Assembly: GCA_032718565.1 (NCBI GenBank)
Contig: JAVGVS010000242.1
Span: 124,001-188,000 of the forward strand
Origin: Distichodus sexfasciatus
Lineage: Eukaryota > Chordata > Actinopteri > Characiformes > Distichodontidae
Length of the DNA stretch: 64,000 nt
Direction of reading: 5' to 3'
Shown: positions 54,036 to 64,000 of the stretch, one piece after another
Layout: every line of letters starts with the position of its first letter
Numbering within the stretch: position 1 is the first letter of the stretch
Notes under the pieces: model-generated
Told to the model about the DNA's origin: nothing
Databases searched by the model: none
Seen by the model: only the letters and a program-made list of their open reading frames with translations
Translations under genes and position numbers: made by a program

Positions 54036-56146
54036 ATGGATAGCCGCGAGGTAGATGAAATGACGCGGAACGAGGGCAAAACGAGGGCAGCCTTTTTTTC
54101 AACCGCAGAACAAACGCTTCTGATGGAGCAATACGAAGAACACAAAAATATTATAACAAAAAAAGGCAATACTTTAGCCATCAATAAAGCCAGAGTGGCC
54201 GCTTGGCAGAATATTGCAAACGGACTAAATGCGTAATCATGTAAAATACGCACAAATACACGTATTTGTGAATATATAGTGATTTGGTTGTACAGTGATT
54301 GACACTGTCACCCCACTGCAAGAAGGTTCCCAGTTTGAACCTCCTGGCCATCAGGCCCTTCTCTCTATTGGCTTCAAATGTTTATTTTACTTTATAGTGC
54401 AATTTTTTATTCTCCATAAAGTACTTTAGATTGCATTTAAAATGCACGAAAAACTATCTTGTCTTTCCATGTTACTAGTAAACTTAAATTGTTGATCTAT
54501 GTGACTAGAAAATACAATTTAAGCCTATGTGTAGCCCCTGTGACTACAAAGACTTTAGGTTGTTGAGTACAGCCCTACTGACTTAGACATGTTTGATCCC
54601 CACTGACCCACTTGCCTATTTATTGACTTGAATATCCATCCTTCACTATTAGATCTCAACAGAAGCAATCTCAGTGGAGAGCGAAGAACCTGGCAGCAAG
54701 TAAAAACTAAATATAAAAATATCTTTCACGGTGGTAAGTATCTTATGAAAAAATGTCATTTTGATCACAATAGTTTACAAAATTCATAAATGTCATTGTA
54801 GCCACTAAGAAAATGAGCCAGGCCACTGCTACTGATGGGGGGCCTCCACCTGAGGACCTCACACCAGCAGAGGACCTTGCACTGAGCTTCAATAAAGAAC
54901 GCCCTCAGGTGAAAGGAATAGAAGGGGGGATATCAACAGAGATCATTCCCCCAGGTGCCTGAGAAAAATATAGGTGTGCATCCCCTAATAGTGATATCTG
55001 AAAACTGTTGGTATGCCTGTCTCTGCAGTGAGAGGATATATCTGGCTGATCCCACAGCCATATCAATCCATGACACTCATGACCTATGTGTAAGTATGTA
55101 ATGTTTTTTGTTTTAAATAAAGGATAGTGTCTTGCAAATGTTTGTTGCTTCAACAACTGTACTACTCCTCATTTTGCAGTTTGATGGCCCCAGTACATCT
55201 AGGGCTGTTGACGAGGAAACTGTGTCAGCAGCAGAGGTGGGCAAAGTTGCTAACTTCATTACTTAAGTGAAAGTACAGATATCACTAGTTAAATGTTACT
55301 CCAATACAAGTGAAAGTTGTACAGTCAAAATTTTACTAAAGTTAAAGTACTGAAGTACTTGTTTTAAAAAATATTTAAGTATTAAATGTACATCTTCTTT
55401 CACCGCATTGTTACATTATTGCCACAACACTTACAATACCTGATGCCTCTGACTAGCTTGTAGAAGCTGTAGAATAAGGAATTGGTAGAATGTTACAGAG
55501 TAAAACACAATTTAAACTGATAAAGAAAACCAGTCATTAGTTTATTTTATTAATTAATTGTAAGACTACACACCCCCACAAAACAGCATGGTATTGTTCT
55601 GATATAGCCCTGGCAGTGTGTGCACACATATCTGTTTATGTTAATCAGGAGGACAGTGCAATAGCTGTAAATGCAGCCTGTTCAGAACATAAAATCAACA
55701 TTCCAACTTGCTTAAAACCCAGTTCTACACCTCTAGCTTCATGACTTTCCAACAGTAACAATGTTAATCAAGACAGAAAACGGCAGAACTGTCTGAACTT
55801 GGTTTTATAGTTCCAGTCTACAGGCTTGATGTAACCCTACTGATTACTGATAGACTGTCAACTGCCAAACAACCATCACATTTTATAAAAGGGGGAATAA
55901 CATCCACTTTATCCACAGATTTGAAAGTAACGAGTAACGAGAACCTTGATAGAAATGTAGTGAAGTAAAAAGTACAGTATTTGTCTTTAAAATGTAGTGG
56001 AAGTCCTAAGTTTCCAAATAAAATACTACTCAGGTGAAGAGCAGATACTCAAAAACTCTACTTAAGTACAGTACTCAACATTTTACTTAGTTTAAATTTA
56101 CTTAGTTACTGTCTGCCTCTGGTCAGCAGACACTGACATGCCAGAG
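54036..56146 (+). pseudogene. Harbinger-type Myb/SANT DNA-binding gene, spliced, broken by a hAT insertion
   Basis: Exon 1 (54036-54232) encodes FSTAEQTLLMEQYEEHKNI, KKGNTLAINK and AAWQNIANGLNA, the Myb/SANT-like domain of the helper protein of PIF/Harbinger transposons. Exon 2 (54663-54733, acceptor CTCAACAG, donor GGTG|GTAAGT) encodes NLSGERRTWQQVKTKYKNIF. Exon 3 (from 54802, acceptor ATTGTAG) encodes GGPPPEDLTPAEDLALSFNK, then ERPQVKGIEGG. Phases fit across both junctions. A candidate exon 4 (about 55033-55092) encodes TAISIHDTHDLC; its join to exon 3 is unresolved. Exon 5 (55180-55231, then 56130-56146) encodes DGPSTSRAVDEETVS and is split by a hAT element. The upstream sequence GGGGGGTATTCCATG (about 53848) resembles a Harbinger-type end. 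No DDE transposase was found. It may be a transposon gene or an old domesticated copy. Confidence 0.7.
55232..56121. mobile_element. hAT non-autonomous element with a perfect 8-bp target duplication
   Basis: The 890-bp element starts CAGAGGTGGGCAAAG and ends GTCTGCCTCTG. It is flanked by GTCAGCAG on both sides (55224-55231 and 56122-56129). The interior is rich in AAGTACTT and AAAGTAC words. It lies within the last candidate exon of the Myb/SANT gene. Confidence 0.93.
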
Positions 56147-56329
56147 GTACGACCACATATGAAATGCTTTGGATGTGTTTGCAGTCTGAAGAATTTATTA
56201 ACAATATACTTTACTGCAGGATTTAACCACACCACAGTGCCCTTCAGCAAGGAGTGAAGTGAGTAACTCCTACCTATTATTACCAACAACATACTAAGCT
56301 TCTTTGTGACCCATTATCTGTTGTCATAG

Positions 56330-57125
56330 ACCACAGAGACCAAAAATGGCAAATGTCCGCCTATAGGTGGCGCTATTACAAACCAATATACGTTTTAACT
56401 TTTAGCTCTTGAACAGTGTGAGATATGGCCATGTCCATTTCTGCCTGTCAAAATTTCCTACTATTTTGAAAAAACTCAGATTCAGACTAAAATGAACTCC
56501 AACGACACCGTTCATTGGAATATCGCAAAAATTGGTATACTAGGCCTTGTCTCAGCAAAAAGTTGTGCACAGAATTTTGATAACACAAACAGATACGGAG
56601 TTATGCATCAATTCATATTCTAGGCATGGCCCATCATATATCTTCTCAGAACAACATCCAATCTAAACCAAACTTGGTAGACTTCATGTACCCCCCCGAG
56701 CTTTGGACAGCAGCAAAAGAGGGTGCAATATGATCAATAGGGGGCGCCATAACTGAAACACATTAGTATCGCACAAACCGCTCAAGATAAAAATCTGAAA
56801 TTTGGTAGATTTCATCTATCTGCACTCCTGAGTCAATTTCTAAAATATGACTATGATTGTTTTAAGGGGGCATGACCTATTACATTGGCTATACATTGCA
56901 ATACATTTCATGTACTACAGCCTACACAGTACAAGTTTGGCAGAAACCCTTTGAACTGCTGATGTGGGAAGGTCCACTGACCACACACATGAAAACGTGT
57001 GTGAAATGTGTCACGTGGGTACGCTACAAAACATTCATTTACATTTTAACTCATATCTCTGGAACCATATGGAACGACAGCGCCCAGGAAGCGGCCGCGC
57101 CGGTGCCTGGACCCCATTGATAAGT
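56330..57125 (+). repeat. GGGGTCCAAGCAC dispersed repeat, long copy
   Basis: From AGAGACCAAAAATGGCAAAT to CCTGGACCCCATTGATAAGT. Shared blocks with 17165, 18030, 33950 and 35030 define the family. The short plus frames here are not conserved as proteins. The right terminus contains the GGGGTCC complement. Confidence 0.7.
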
Positions 57126-57189
57126 GCTTGCTGTTCTAGTTTTTAATTGTTGTTGTTGTATGTCTGCAACATATTCATTCATGTAGGTA

Positions 57190-57750
57190 CTTCCTGAGGT
57201 CCTATGCATGGTTTGATGCACTAAACAACACGCATGCAAAGAAAGCCGTGCCTCCCACCACCGACCAGATCATCTCTCCGTATGCAGACTTTTATCAAGG
57301 TCAACCTATGAAAAGCTCCTGGACCAGACAACATTCCAGGTTGTGTGCTCAGAGACTGTGTGATCAGCTGACCGAGGTCTTCACGGACATCCCAGCATGC
57401 ATCAAGTCCACCACCCTCATCCTAGAATGACTAGGACCTGAATGACTACCATTCCATCACTCTGACCCCCATCATCATGAAGTGCTTTGAGAGACTCTTC
57501 ATGGCACAGTTGAAAAGCAACCTCCCCCACTGACTGGACCTGCTGCAGTTTGCATACCAGCCAAACATGTTGACTGAGGATGCCATATCTACTGCACCTC
57601 ACCTTTTTGTCTCTCACCTGCACAAGAAAGACACTTATGTTAGATCGCTGTTCATAGACCTTAGTTCAGCTTTGAGCACTTGGGACTGAGCACCTACCTG
57701 TGCAACTGGATTTCCAATCATCTCAGATGCCAGCAGATCTGACTGGGATA
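57190..57750 (+). mobile_element. Decayed fragment of the CTTTGA-tailed LINE, RT start
   Basis: Fragments match the RT start of the element at 18590-22240: WFDALNNTHAKKA, PTTDQIIS, LTEVFTDI, PACIKSTTLIL, MKCFERLF. The R-K-A-A-G-P-D block is shortened by a deletion. Several stops. Confidence 0.72.
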
Positions 57751-58126
57751 CCAGGCAGTTGGCAAGGAGGCCTTCCCCATAAGTTAATGTCTGTATTCAA
57801 AGTAAGAGGTAAGATCTTTTACCCCTTAAATTGAAGGCTCTAGACCTATGGAGTGGAAGAAACAAAAAGGTTAAGAGGAATCAAGGTAACAGATATTAAT
57901 GGGTTAACCATTAAGTTTTACTAAACAAACGTAGTAAACCAAAAGGGGTCCATGGAACAGCAATACTGGAGAGTCAGGGACAGAAAGATCTTGGACAGTG
58001 TGTTGCAAACACCTGTACCTTTGGATAGGCTTGAAGGGATGTTGAGTTTACCTTACTTGGAAGATGTTTAGAAAAGTCAGTTCTGTCAAAATTGCATGGG
58101 AACATCATTGTCGTCGGGAGCACTCT
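57751..58126. other. Unassigned stretch inside the LINE copy
   Basis: No match seen. It separates the RT fragment from the minisatellite and LINE tail. Confidence 0.5.
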
Positions 58127-58360
58127 GGAATTGCCTGTGATGTCAGGCATTAAGGAAAAGTGTGTGCCATTGGGCATTATGGAAACACGTGAGCAGTTGG
58201 GCGTTATGGAACTGCCTGGGCTGTTGGGCGTTACGGAAAAAGCCTGATCCATCGTGTGTTATGGAAACACCTACGCTATGGAAATGCTGGCGCCGTTGGG
58301 TAATATGGAGATGTCTGCGCTGTCTGGCATTATGGAACGTCTGAGTTATTAGGCATTATT
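58127..58360. repeat. 27-bp minisatellite, about eight and a half units
   Basis: Units of 26-28 bp each start GGAA or GGAG and end in GGGCRTTAT or a variant; the sixth unit is short (17 bp). The unit length is divisible by three, so both strands show nine-residue repeats, for example ITPNCSRVS and IMPNGTHFS on the minus strand. Confidence 0.85.
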
Positions 58361-58399
58361 GAAATGTCATTGCTATTTTGTGTATTGTTCTTTGTTCTT

Positions 58400-58505
58400 T
58401 GCAATGTTAAAACTAGAGCCACATCGTCTTGTCTCTCTGGATAACTGTACAATATACAGCAGAGATGGCAATAAGTTTACTTTGACTACTTTGACTTTCT
58501 CTGTC
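58400..58505 (+). mobile_element. 3' end of the CTTTGA-tailed LINE
   Basis: GAGCCACATCGTCTTGTCTC, ACTGTACAATATACAGCAGA, then ACTTTGACTACTTTGACTTT is the sense-strand tail of this family, probably the same copy as 57190-57750. Confidence 0.75.
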
Positions 58506-58916
58506 TTGTCCTAGTCCCACCTCTTCATTTTTTCCTTCCGGTTCTTTCTGTTAATTCTTGTTTGTTAGTTAATTCACCTGGGTTTCAATTGTTTGCTTCA
58601 GTCCCCTCATTCCTTTATTGTTTGATTTGGCTTGTTTGTGTTTCCTTTGTATGATTGGTTTTCATATGTTTGATTACTCCTGCCCCTTGATTGTGTTTCC
58701 CAATATTAGTTTATGTTTCTCCCATCATTCCTTGTCTGTCCACGCTCATACATAATCTCTGTCTGTTGTGTTACCAGTTTGTTCATATTCGTAGGAAGAG
58801 TTTAAGTTTGCATTTGGCCATTGTGCCTTGTTTTGTTTCTCTTTAATAAAGTACTGGAGCCAAAGATGCTTAGCATTTGTGCCTGCTCCCTCTACAACAC
58901 GCTAGAAACCATGACA
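58503..58916 (+). mobile_element. LTR-like block
   Basis: It runs TGTCTTGTCC...ACCATGACA, T-rich, with AATAAAG near 58847. The ends TGTC...GACA fit an LTR, but no target duplication is present. Confidence 0.5.
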
Positions 58917-59108
58917 CAAGGTTTGTTCAGCTCATGAGGTCCAAGAAGACCATTGGCGTTGCACACTGCATCATAGTTATTCCATAGGTAAATTAAATAT
59001 ATTTGCAAAACACATTATGAACTGATAGTTTGTGTATTTGAGCATTGGTTATTCCACCCCACTGGTTATAAATTTACTGGCTACTGTCATGGCTACTGTC
59101 ATGGCTAC

Positions 59109-59539
59109 TGTCATGTCTTCGGCGGCCATACCACATTCACTGTCTCCGGAGTTCTGAGCCTGGGAGGTAAGTCTGTCTTGGGGATCACGTTTCTGGAGCG
59201 TGTCTTTGTGGAGTTTTGCCTGTTTGGATTGTCTATGTGTTTTTCTGTTTCACGGACTGTGTTTTGTCTCCATGGCTCCAGGCTCGTGCTGCCCGCTGGT
59301 GAGTGCATTTTGGCGAAGTTTGCCCTGGACTTTCTCATGAGAGGAATGGTTAGGATCCTTTCTGGAATTCCTAGCAGCTGGGACCATAATGTTATAGTTT
59401 TGCGATGATATTTTGAATGCATTTTTGTTGAGTGACTGTTCTGAGTTTTGCCTTGTTTAATTAAACCACCTGTTCCTCCACTACTTCGTCGTCCTCCATT
59501 TTTCTTTTTCTTTTTTGGCCGCATGGTGCCCATATGACA
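59109..59539 (+). mobile_element. Solo LTR with inverted TGTCAT/ATGACA ends
   Basis: The block starts TGTCATGTCTTCGG and ends CATATGACA. The flanking pentamers GCTAC (59104-59108) and GTTAC (59540-59544) differ at one base, consistent with a decayed duplication. The interior is T-rich with TTAATTAAACC near 59458. The minus frame 59111-59533 within it is chance. Confidence 0.7.
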
Positions 59540-60287
59540 GTTACATATCCCAACTGGTTAAGTAAATGTACTTACATACTGGCTCACCCTTTTGTAATCT
59601 CCATAAATATCACTTTCATCCCCTCAAATCTCAGCCTCAATTTTTCTCCTAATATATACTTCACATCTCTTGCCCAGTAGTTGTGCAGAGGTACAAGTGG
59701 AAACATGAGAGATGTGCGTCGAGCAGTTTCCTCCAGAGATGACAGTACACAAGGTCAGATACCAACATCATTGTGAGAAAATTATGAAAAAAACATTTGC
59801 TGAGGTCCTTTTTACCTCCCCAGGAGGTAAAAACTGAATTTTGAATATTGATTTGATAGATAATTAGAGCTGCATTGTACACGTAATAATAATCACCAGC
59901 GTCATTTTAGAGATTTCTCTTAGCAGAACCATAAAAATTGTTAATTACAATTATATGCATTTGTTATTGATTGATCCAAAACATGATATCCAGATGGCTG
60001 AACAGAAATTAAAACAAAACAACAACTCTTGACTCTGCTCTACTTGTTCTTTAGCACTCCAGTGTTTGGGACAGATTAGAGCAGATGTTCAGTATATTAC
60101 CATGCTTTAGGTACCCATAAAACAATATTAATAGTAAAAACAATATTAAAATCTTATCCCTCTCATCACTTATTTCCCACTGTAACTCAGACATTGAGAG
60201 AAATTCCTTCTTGTTATGATTACTTAACTTTTGCCAGGGGACTAATTATGTCTTTGACCCTCTCTGCTTTTATTCTTGAGCTACGAA
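59540..60287. other. Unassigned AT-rich stretch
   Basis: No feature recognised on either strand. Confidence 0.5.
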
Positions 60288-62040
60288 TCCATCCATCCAT
60301 CCATCCATCCATTCTCTACCGCTGTTCCGGATCGGGTCGCGGGGGCAACAACCTAAGCAGGGAAACCCAGACTTCCCTCCCTCCCGCCACTTCGTCCAGC
60401 TCTTCTGGGGGAATCCTGAGGCGTTCCCAGGCCAGGCGAGAGATATAGTCTCTCCAGTGTGTCCTGGGTCTTCCCCGAGGCCTCCTCCCAGTGGGACATG
60501 CCCGGAACTCCTCACCAGGGAGGCGTCCAGGAGGCATCCTGACCAGATGCCCGAGCCACCTCATCTGGCTCCTCTCGATGCAGAGGGGCAGTGGCTCTAC
60601 TCTGAGTCCTCCCCGAATGACCGAGCTTCTCACCCTATCTCTAAGGGAGAGCCCAGCCACCCTGCGGAGGAAACTCATTTCGGCTGCTTGTATTCACAAT
60701 CTCGTTCTTTTGGTCACTACCCACAACTCATGACCATAGGTGAGAGTAGGAACATAGATCGACTGGTAAATCAAGAGCTTTGCCTTTTGGCTCAGCTCCT
60801 TCTTTACCATGACAGGTCGGTGCAGCACCCGCATCACTGCTGACGCCGCACCAATCTGCCTGTTGATCTCCCACTCCATCCGTCCCTAACTCGTGAACAA
60901 AACCCTGAGATACTTAAACTCCTCCACTTGGGGCAGGACCCCCTCCCCAACCCGGAGAGAGCACTCCACCCTTTTCCGGCTGAGGACCATGGCCTCAGAT
61001 TTGGAGGTGCTGATCTTAATCCCAACTGCTCCAGTGAGAGCTGAAGGTCTCGATCCGATGAAGCCAACAGAACCACATCTTCTGCAAAAAGCAGAGACCT
61101 GATCCTTAGGTCACCAAACTGGACACCCTCAACGCCCTGGCTGCACCTAGAAATTCTGTCCATAAAAGTTATGAACAGAATCAGTGACAAAGGGCAGCCC
61201 TGGCGGAGTCCAACCCTCACTGGGAACGAGTCCAACTTACTGCCACCAATGCGGACCAAGCCCTGAATAGACCGTACCAGGGAGGCTGAGGAGTGTGATC
61301 CCCCTATAGTTGGAACAAACCCTCCGGTCCCCCTTCTTAAAGAGGGGGACCACTACCCCGGTCTGCCAATCCAGAGGCACTGCCCCTGATGTCCACGCGA
61401 TGCTGCAGCTGCTTGTCAACCAGGACAGCCCTACAACATCCAGAGCCTTAAGAAACTCCAAGCGGATCTCATCCACCCCCAGGGCCCGGCCACCGAGGAC
61501 CTCTGCCCCAGAGACAGGGGAGTCTGCCCCCAAGTCCCCAGACTCTGCTTCCACACTGGAAGGCATGTCGGTGGGATTGAGGTCTTCGAAGTATTCCTCA
61601 CCGACCCATGATGTCTCTAGTTGAGGTCAGCAGCGCCCCATCCCCACCATAAACAGCATTGATGCTGCACTGCTTTTCTGCCCTGAGCTGCCGGATGGTG
61701 GACCAGAATCTCTTCGAAGCCATCCAGAAGTTGTTCTCCATGGCCTCACCAAACTCCTCCTACACCCGAGTTTTTGCCTCAGCTCGGGTTCGGGGATTAC
61801 TGCCGCGACAGGCACCGACCACCTTATGGCCACAACTCCGATCAGCTGCCTCCACAAGGAAACAAGCCGACTATATCTAGTCGGAACCTCTCAACCTCGC
61901 GCACCAGCTCAGGCTCCTTCCCCGCCAGAGAGGTGACATTCCATCTCCCAAGAGCTAGCTTCTGTAGCTGAGGATCGGACCACCTTCGGCCACCGCCCAA
62001 CTCACACTGCACCCGACCCCTTTCAATGAAGATCAATGCA
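60288..62040 (-). mobile_element. RTE-like LINE with two internal deletions, minus strand
   Basis: The 3' tail is a (TCCA)n run on the plus strand (60288-60312). Minus-strand frames in order: 61842-62036 starts with LGRWNVTSLAGKEPELVREV (endonuclease N-terminus); a jump then leads to a linker part (61627-61857); RT start 61237-61566 (EIRLEFLKALD, VVPLFKKGD, CSNYRGITLLSLPG); a second deletion removes the first RT Asp block; RT core 60834-61259 (GLRQGCPLSLILF, LRIRSLLFAEDVVLLASS, where FAED replaces the usual FADD); then TLTYGHELWVV and a final part (60316-60678) with LRWLGHLVRMPPGRLPGEEF and RPRGRPRTHWRDYI. The class is RTE-like (Rex3-like) by motif. It cannot move by itself. Confidence 0.82.
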
Positions 62041-62199
62041 TCGTTACAATCCTACTCTTACTGTTGACTTTGTATTTCATGTTATTTGGCTTTTTTGGCC
62101 TTGTGGTGTTGTCCCAGCAGTGGTGTATAAGGCACTGTAGAGTTGTTGCAATTTTAATACAAAGCAGTTTCGCTGTCAATAAAATCTTGCACCCTTAGC

Positions 62200-63420
62200 A
62201 AAAAGTAGTATACTTGAAGTTCATTTTATTAAGTATGCTTGAGTATATGTATAGCAAGTATAATACGGACCATGTACTTGTAGTGTACTGGAAAGTATAC
62301 TAATTTAATACTTCTTCGTCAGACTAAATTGGAACATTTTTAAGTTTATAAGGTCTGTAATTTTGTAAGGTTTTTAAGGTCATTTTATATTTACAAAAGT
62401 ATACTTTTAGGTATACAAGTACACTCATCTATATACTACTAGTGTACTAGGTATATACTTCTAGTTCACATTTTAGTTTATTTAAGTATACTTAGAGTAT
62501 ACCACAGGTACACTCTTCTATATACTGCCATTGTACTAGTTACATACTGTACTTCTAGTCCACATTTAGAGTATACCACAGGTACACTTTTCTATATACT
62601 GCCAATGTACTAGTTACATACTTCTAGTCCACATTTTAGTTTATTGAAGTATACTTGAAGTATACTTTTATGAACTTAGAATTACTAAAATTAAACTATT
62701 TTACTAGCTTACTTGTTATACTTTAAGTATAGTTTGCATAGAATATTACTTGTAGCAAAATATTTATATACTTGAAATATACTTCTTAAAGTATTCTTAA
62801 ATTTAACCCATACTGTATGTACACTAGACTGCAATGTATTTACAAAATCACAAGACAGAATGTTGAGAACAAGTTTGATATATTTATATAACATTTTAAA
62901 ACATACCAGATGTGCATTTCAAAAACAAAGAGCCTCTATGAAATCAAGTCCTTCTTTGCTGAAAAAATGAAAGGAAAAAGTGCACATTTGCATGTAAAAA
63001 TGTAAACATAATAGTCTCTCCAAGATCAAGCCCTTCTTTGTCAAAAATGGTAAGGAAAAAGTGTGCATTTGCTTGTAAAAATGTAAACAAAATAGTGTCT
63101 ACAACTGAGAACTGTCAAAAAAAAAAGGTAAAAGAAAAGTGCACATGATTGGCTCCAGGTGCTTCATTCCTACAAAGCAAGGCAAAGAGAGAGAGAGAGA
63201 AAACACTCCCACAGGCAGTGTGCAGTATTGCAACCACATGCCACATGTAACACTAAGTATTAGTAATTTGTGGCAGAAAGAGGTAAAGTATACTAAAGTA
63301 TAAGTATAAACTTTAGTATTAAAGTATAAGTGTAAGTATTAATGCACTTAGTCTTAGACTTTTTTTTATACTCATCAGTATAAGTCAAGTATACTTCACT
63401 ATACTATTCTTAAGCATACC
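62200..63420. repeat. AGTATACT-rich inverted element with internal tandem units
   Basis: The words AGTATACTT and AAGTATACT occur throughout 62205-62800 and again, inverted, at 63280-63420. An internal unit of about 80 bp (ACTTTTCTATATACTGCCA, GTACTAGTTACATACT, TAGTCCACATTT, GAGTATACCACAGGTACACT) repeats about three times from 62400 to 62640. Another unit of about 78 bp (CCTTCTTTG, GGAAAAAGTG, ATGTAAAAATGTAAACA) repeats twice at 62940-63090. No gene. Confidence 0.6.
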
Positions 63421-64000
63421 CAATCAGCTAGATTGCTCACTGCTGACACGGTCTCCGCGCACAAAAAAAATCCAACCGCGACAGCTGTTCCAGCCAATGA
63501 TGCTATTCATACACGATTTACGCAGCTAAATCAATTCTGATACAGGCTATGACAGCTGCCCTTATGTGTCACACCGGGTGTTTTAGCTTAGCAAAGCCGT
63601 GTGGACGATGCTAAGTGCCGCTATAAGCGACCCTTTATAATAATGGCAAACGAACGGCAGGCAGTACATCCTCACCAAGCCAAAGTAAAAAGAAAATGCA
63701 ATTTCTTTTAAGATGGAATGGCTGTCGGAGTAAACAAAGAAAAAAAACGGTGAACTGGTGAGATGCTTTTTTCGAAAGCGAGAAAGGCCCGTTTGCAAAA
63801 CGCTAAGGCCAAAAATAGCAGGCGAAGTTTTCGAGGGAAAGTGTGACAGAATGGAAGCTTTAATTACCCTTGCCGCCACATTCAGCACAAAAGTCATTTG
63901 TTGCTGTAAGAAGATGTAAGATGTAGAATGGGGACGTACATTGTTGGGAAGAGCCAATGACCGGTAGAGAAGAGTAACGAGCTGTCCTTGTAAAGAAATC
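63421..64000. other. Right end of the window, nothing recognised
   Basis: The minus frame 63583-63957 (124 codons) shows no domain I know and lies in AT-rich sequence. I do not call it a gene. Confidence 0.45.

Noticed and set aside
58162..58344. A small Trp/Cys-rich repeat protein
   Set aside because: A frame through the 27-bp minisatellite; no start context, and the other strand is also open.
59111..59533. A 140-codon Lys-rich gene on the minus strand
   Set aside because: The frame lies wholly inside a solo LTR and has no domain.
60457..61624. Plus-strand frames over 60457-61624
   Set aside because: Antisense shadows of the minus-strand RTE-like LINE.
1..64000. CRISPR arrays, bacterial operons, riboswitches, rRNA genes
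   Set aside because: Searched by eye at all scales; repeat spacing and gene structure are eukaryotic and no such element was seen.
1..64000. A novel multi-gene defence or biosynthetic system
   Set aside because: Every coding remnant outside rbm46 belongs to a known transposon type or lacks any recognisable domain.

Overview
The window is a piece of a vertebrate nuclear genome, almost certainly a teleost fish. The evidence is the dense mix of fish-type mobile elements (L1, L2/CR1-like and RTE-like LINEs, Ty3/gypsy fragments, hAT, piggyBac, Harbinger and Tc1-type DNA elements, and a tRNA-derived SINE), GT-AG introns and many short microsatellites. No bacterial operon, CRISPR array, rRNA or complete tRNA gene is visible. 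I could not fix the species; an ostariophysan fish is a guess.

The one host gene I recognise is rbm46, an RNA-binding protein of the A1CF/RBM46/RBM47/DND1 group, on the minus strand from 27,569 (start) to 9,407 (stop). Five coding exons with matching phases (27425-27569, 24779-25116, 23482-23611, 13611-14366, 9407-9600) give a predicted protein of 520 residues with three RRMs, a C-terminal dsRBD-like domain and a Ser/Pro-rich tail. Its introns are full of mobile DNA. Intron 3 (9.1 kb) holds a nearly whole LINE inside piggyBac remnants. Intron 4 holds an inverted-repeat element built of internal duplications. Intron 1 holds a long-inverted-repeat element and a SINE tail.

Layout: 1-9,050 is a pile-up of LINE and gypsy fragments downstream of rbm46. 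9,050-27,600 is rbm46. 27,600-33,300 is the 5' side of the gene, then a broken Ty3/gypsy element interrupted by a hAT-like element. 33,400-35,500 is a dispersed repeat with a nested solo LTR and a Tc1-like foldback element. 36,100-37,200 is a truncated LINE with a solo LTR. 37,200-42,600 is mostly unrecognised AT-rich DNA with two full SINE copies. 42,650-50,750 holds two different L2-like LINEs lying tail to tail. 53,000-57,200 has repeat fragments and a multi-exon Harbinger-type Myb/SANT gene broken by a hAT insertion. 57,200-62,050 has LINE fragments, a 27-bp minisatellite, solo LTRs and an RTE-like LINE. 62,200-63,420 is a repeat rich in the motif AGTATACT.

Apart from rbm46, nearly every open frame belongs to a decayed transposon, so the genes do not form a pathway. 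Insertion order can be read in several places from target-site duplications and nesting. I did not find a convincing new biological system. The best leads are the rbm46 exon structure (a TG repeat at the last acceptor and a stop codon 2 nt inside the donor), the LINE whose 966-codon frame is broken only by four nonsense codons, and the spliced Myb/SANT gene cut by a hAT element.
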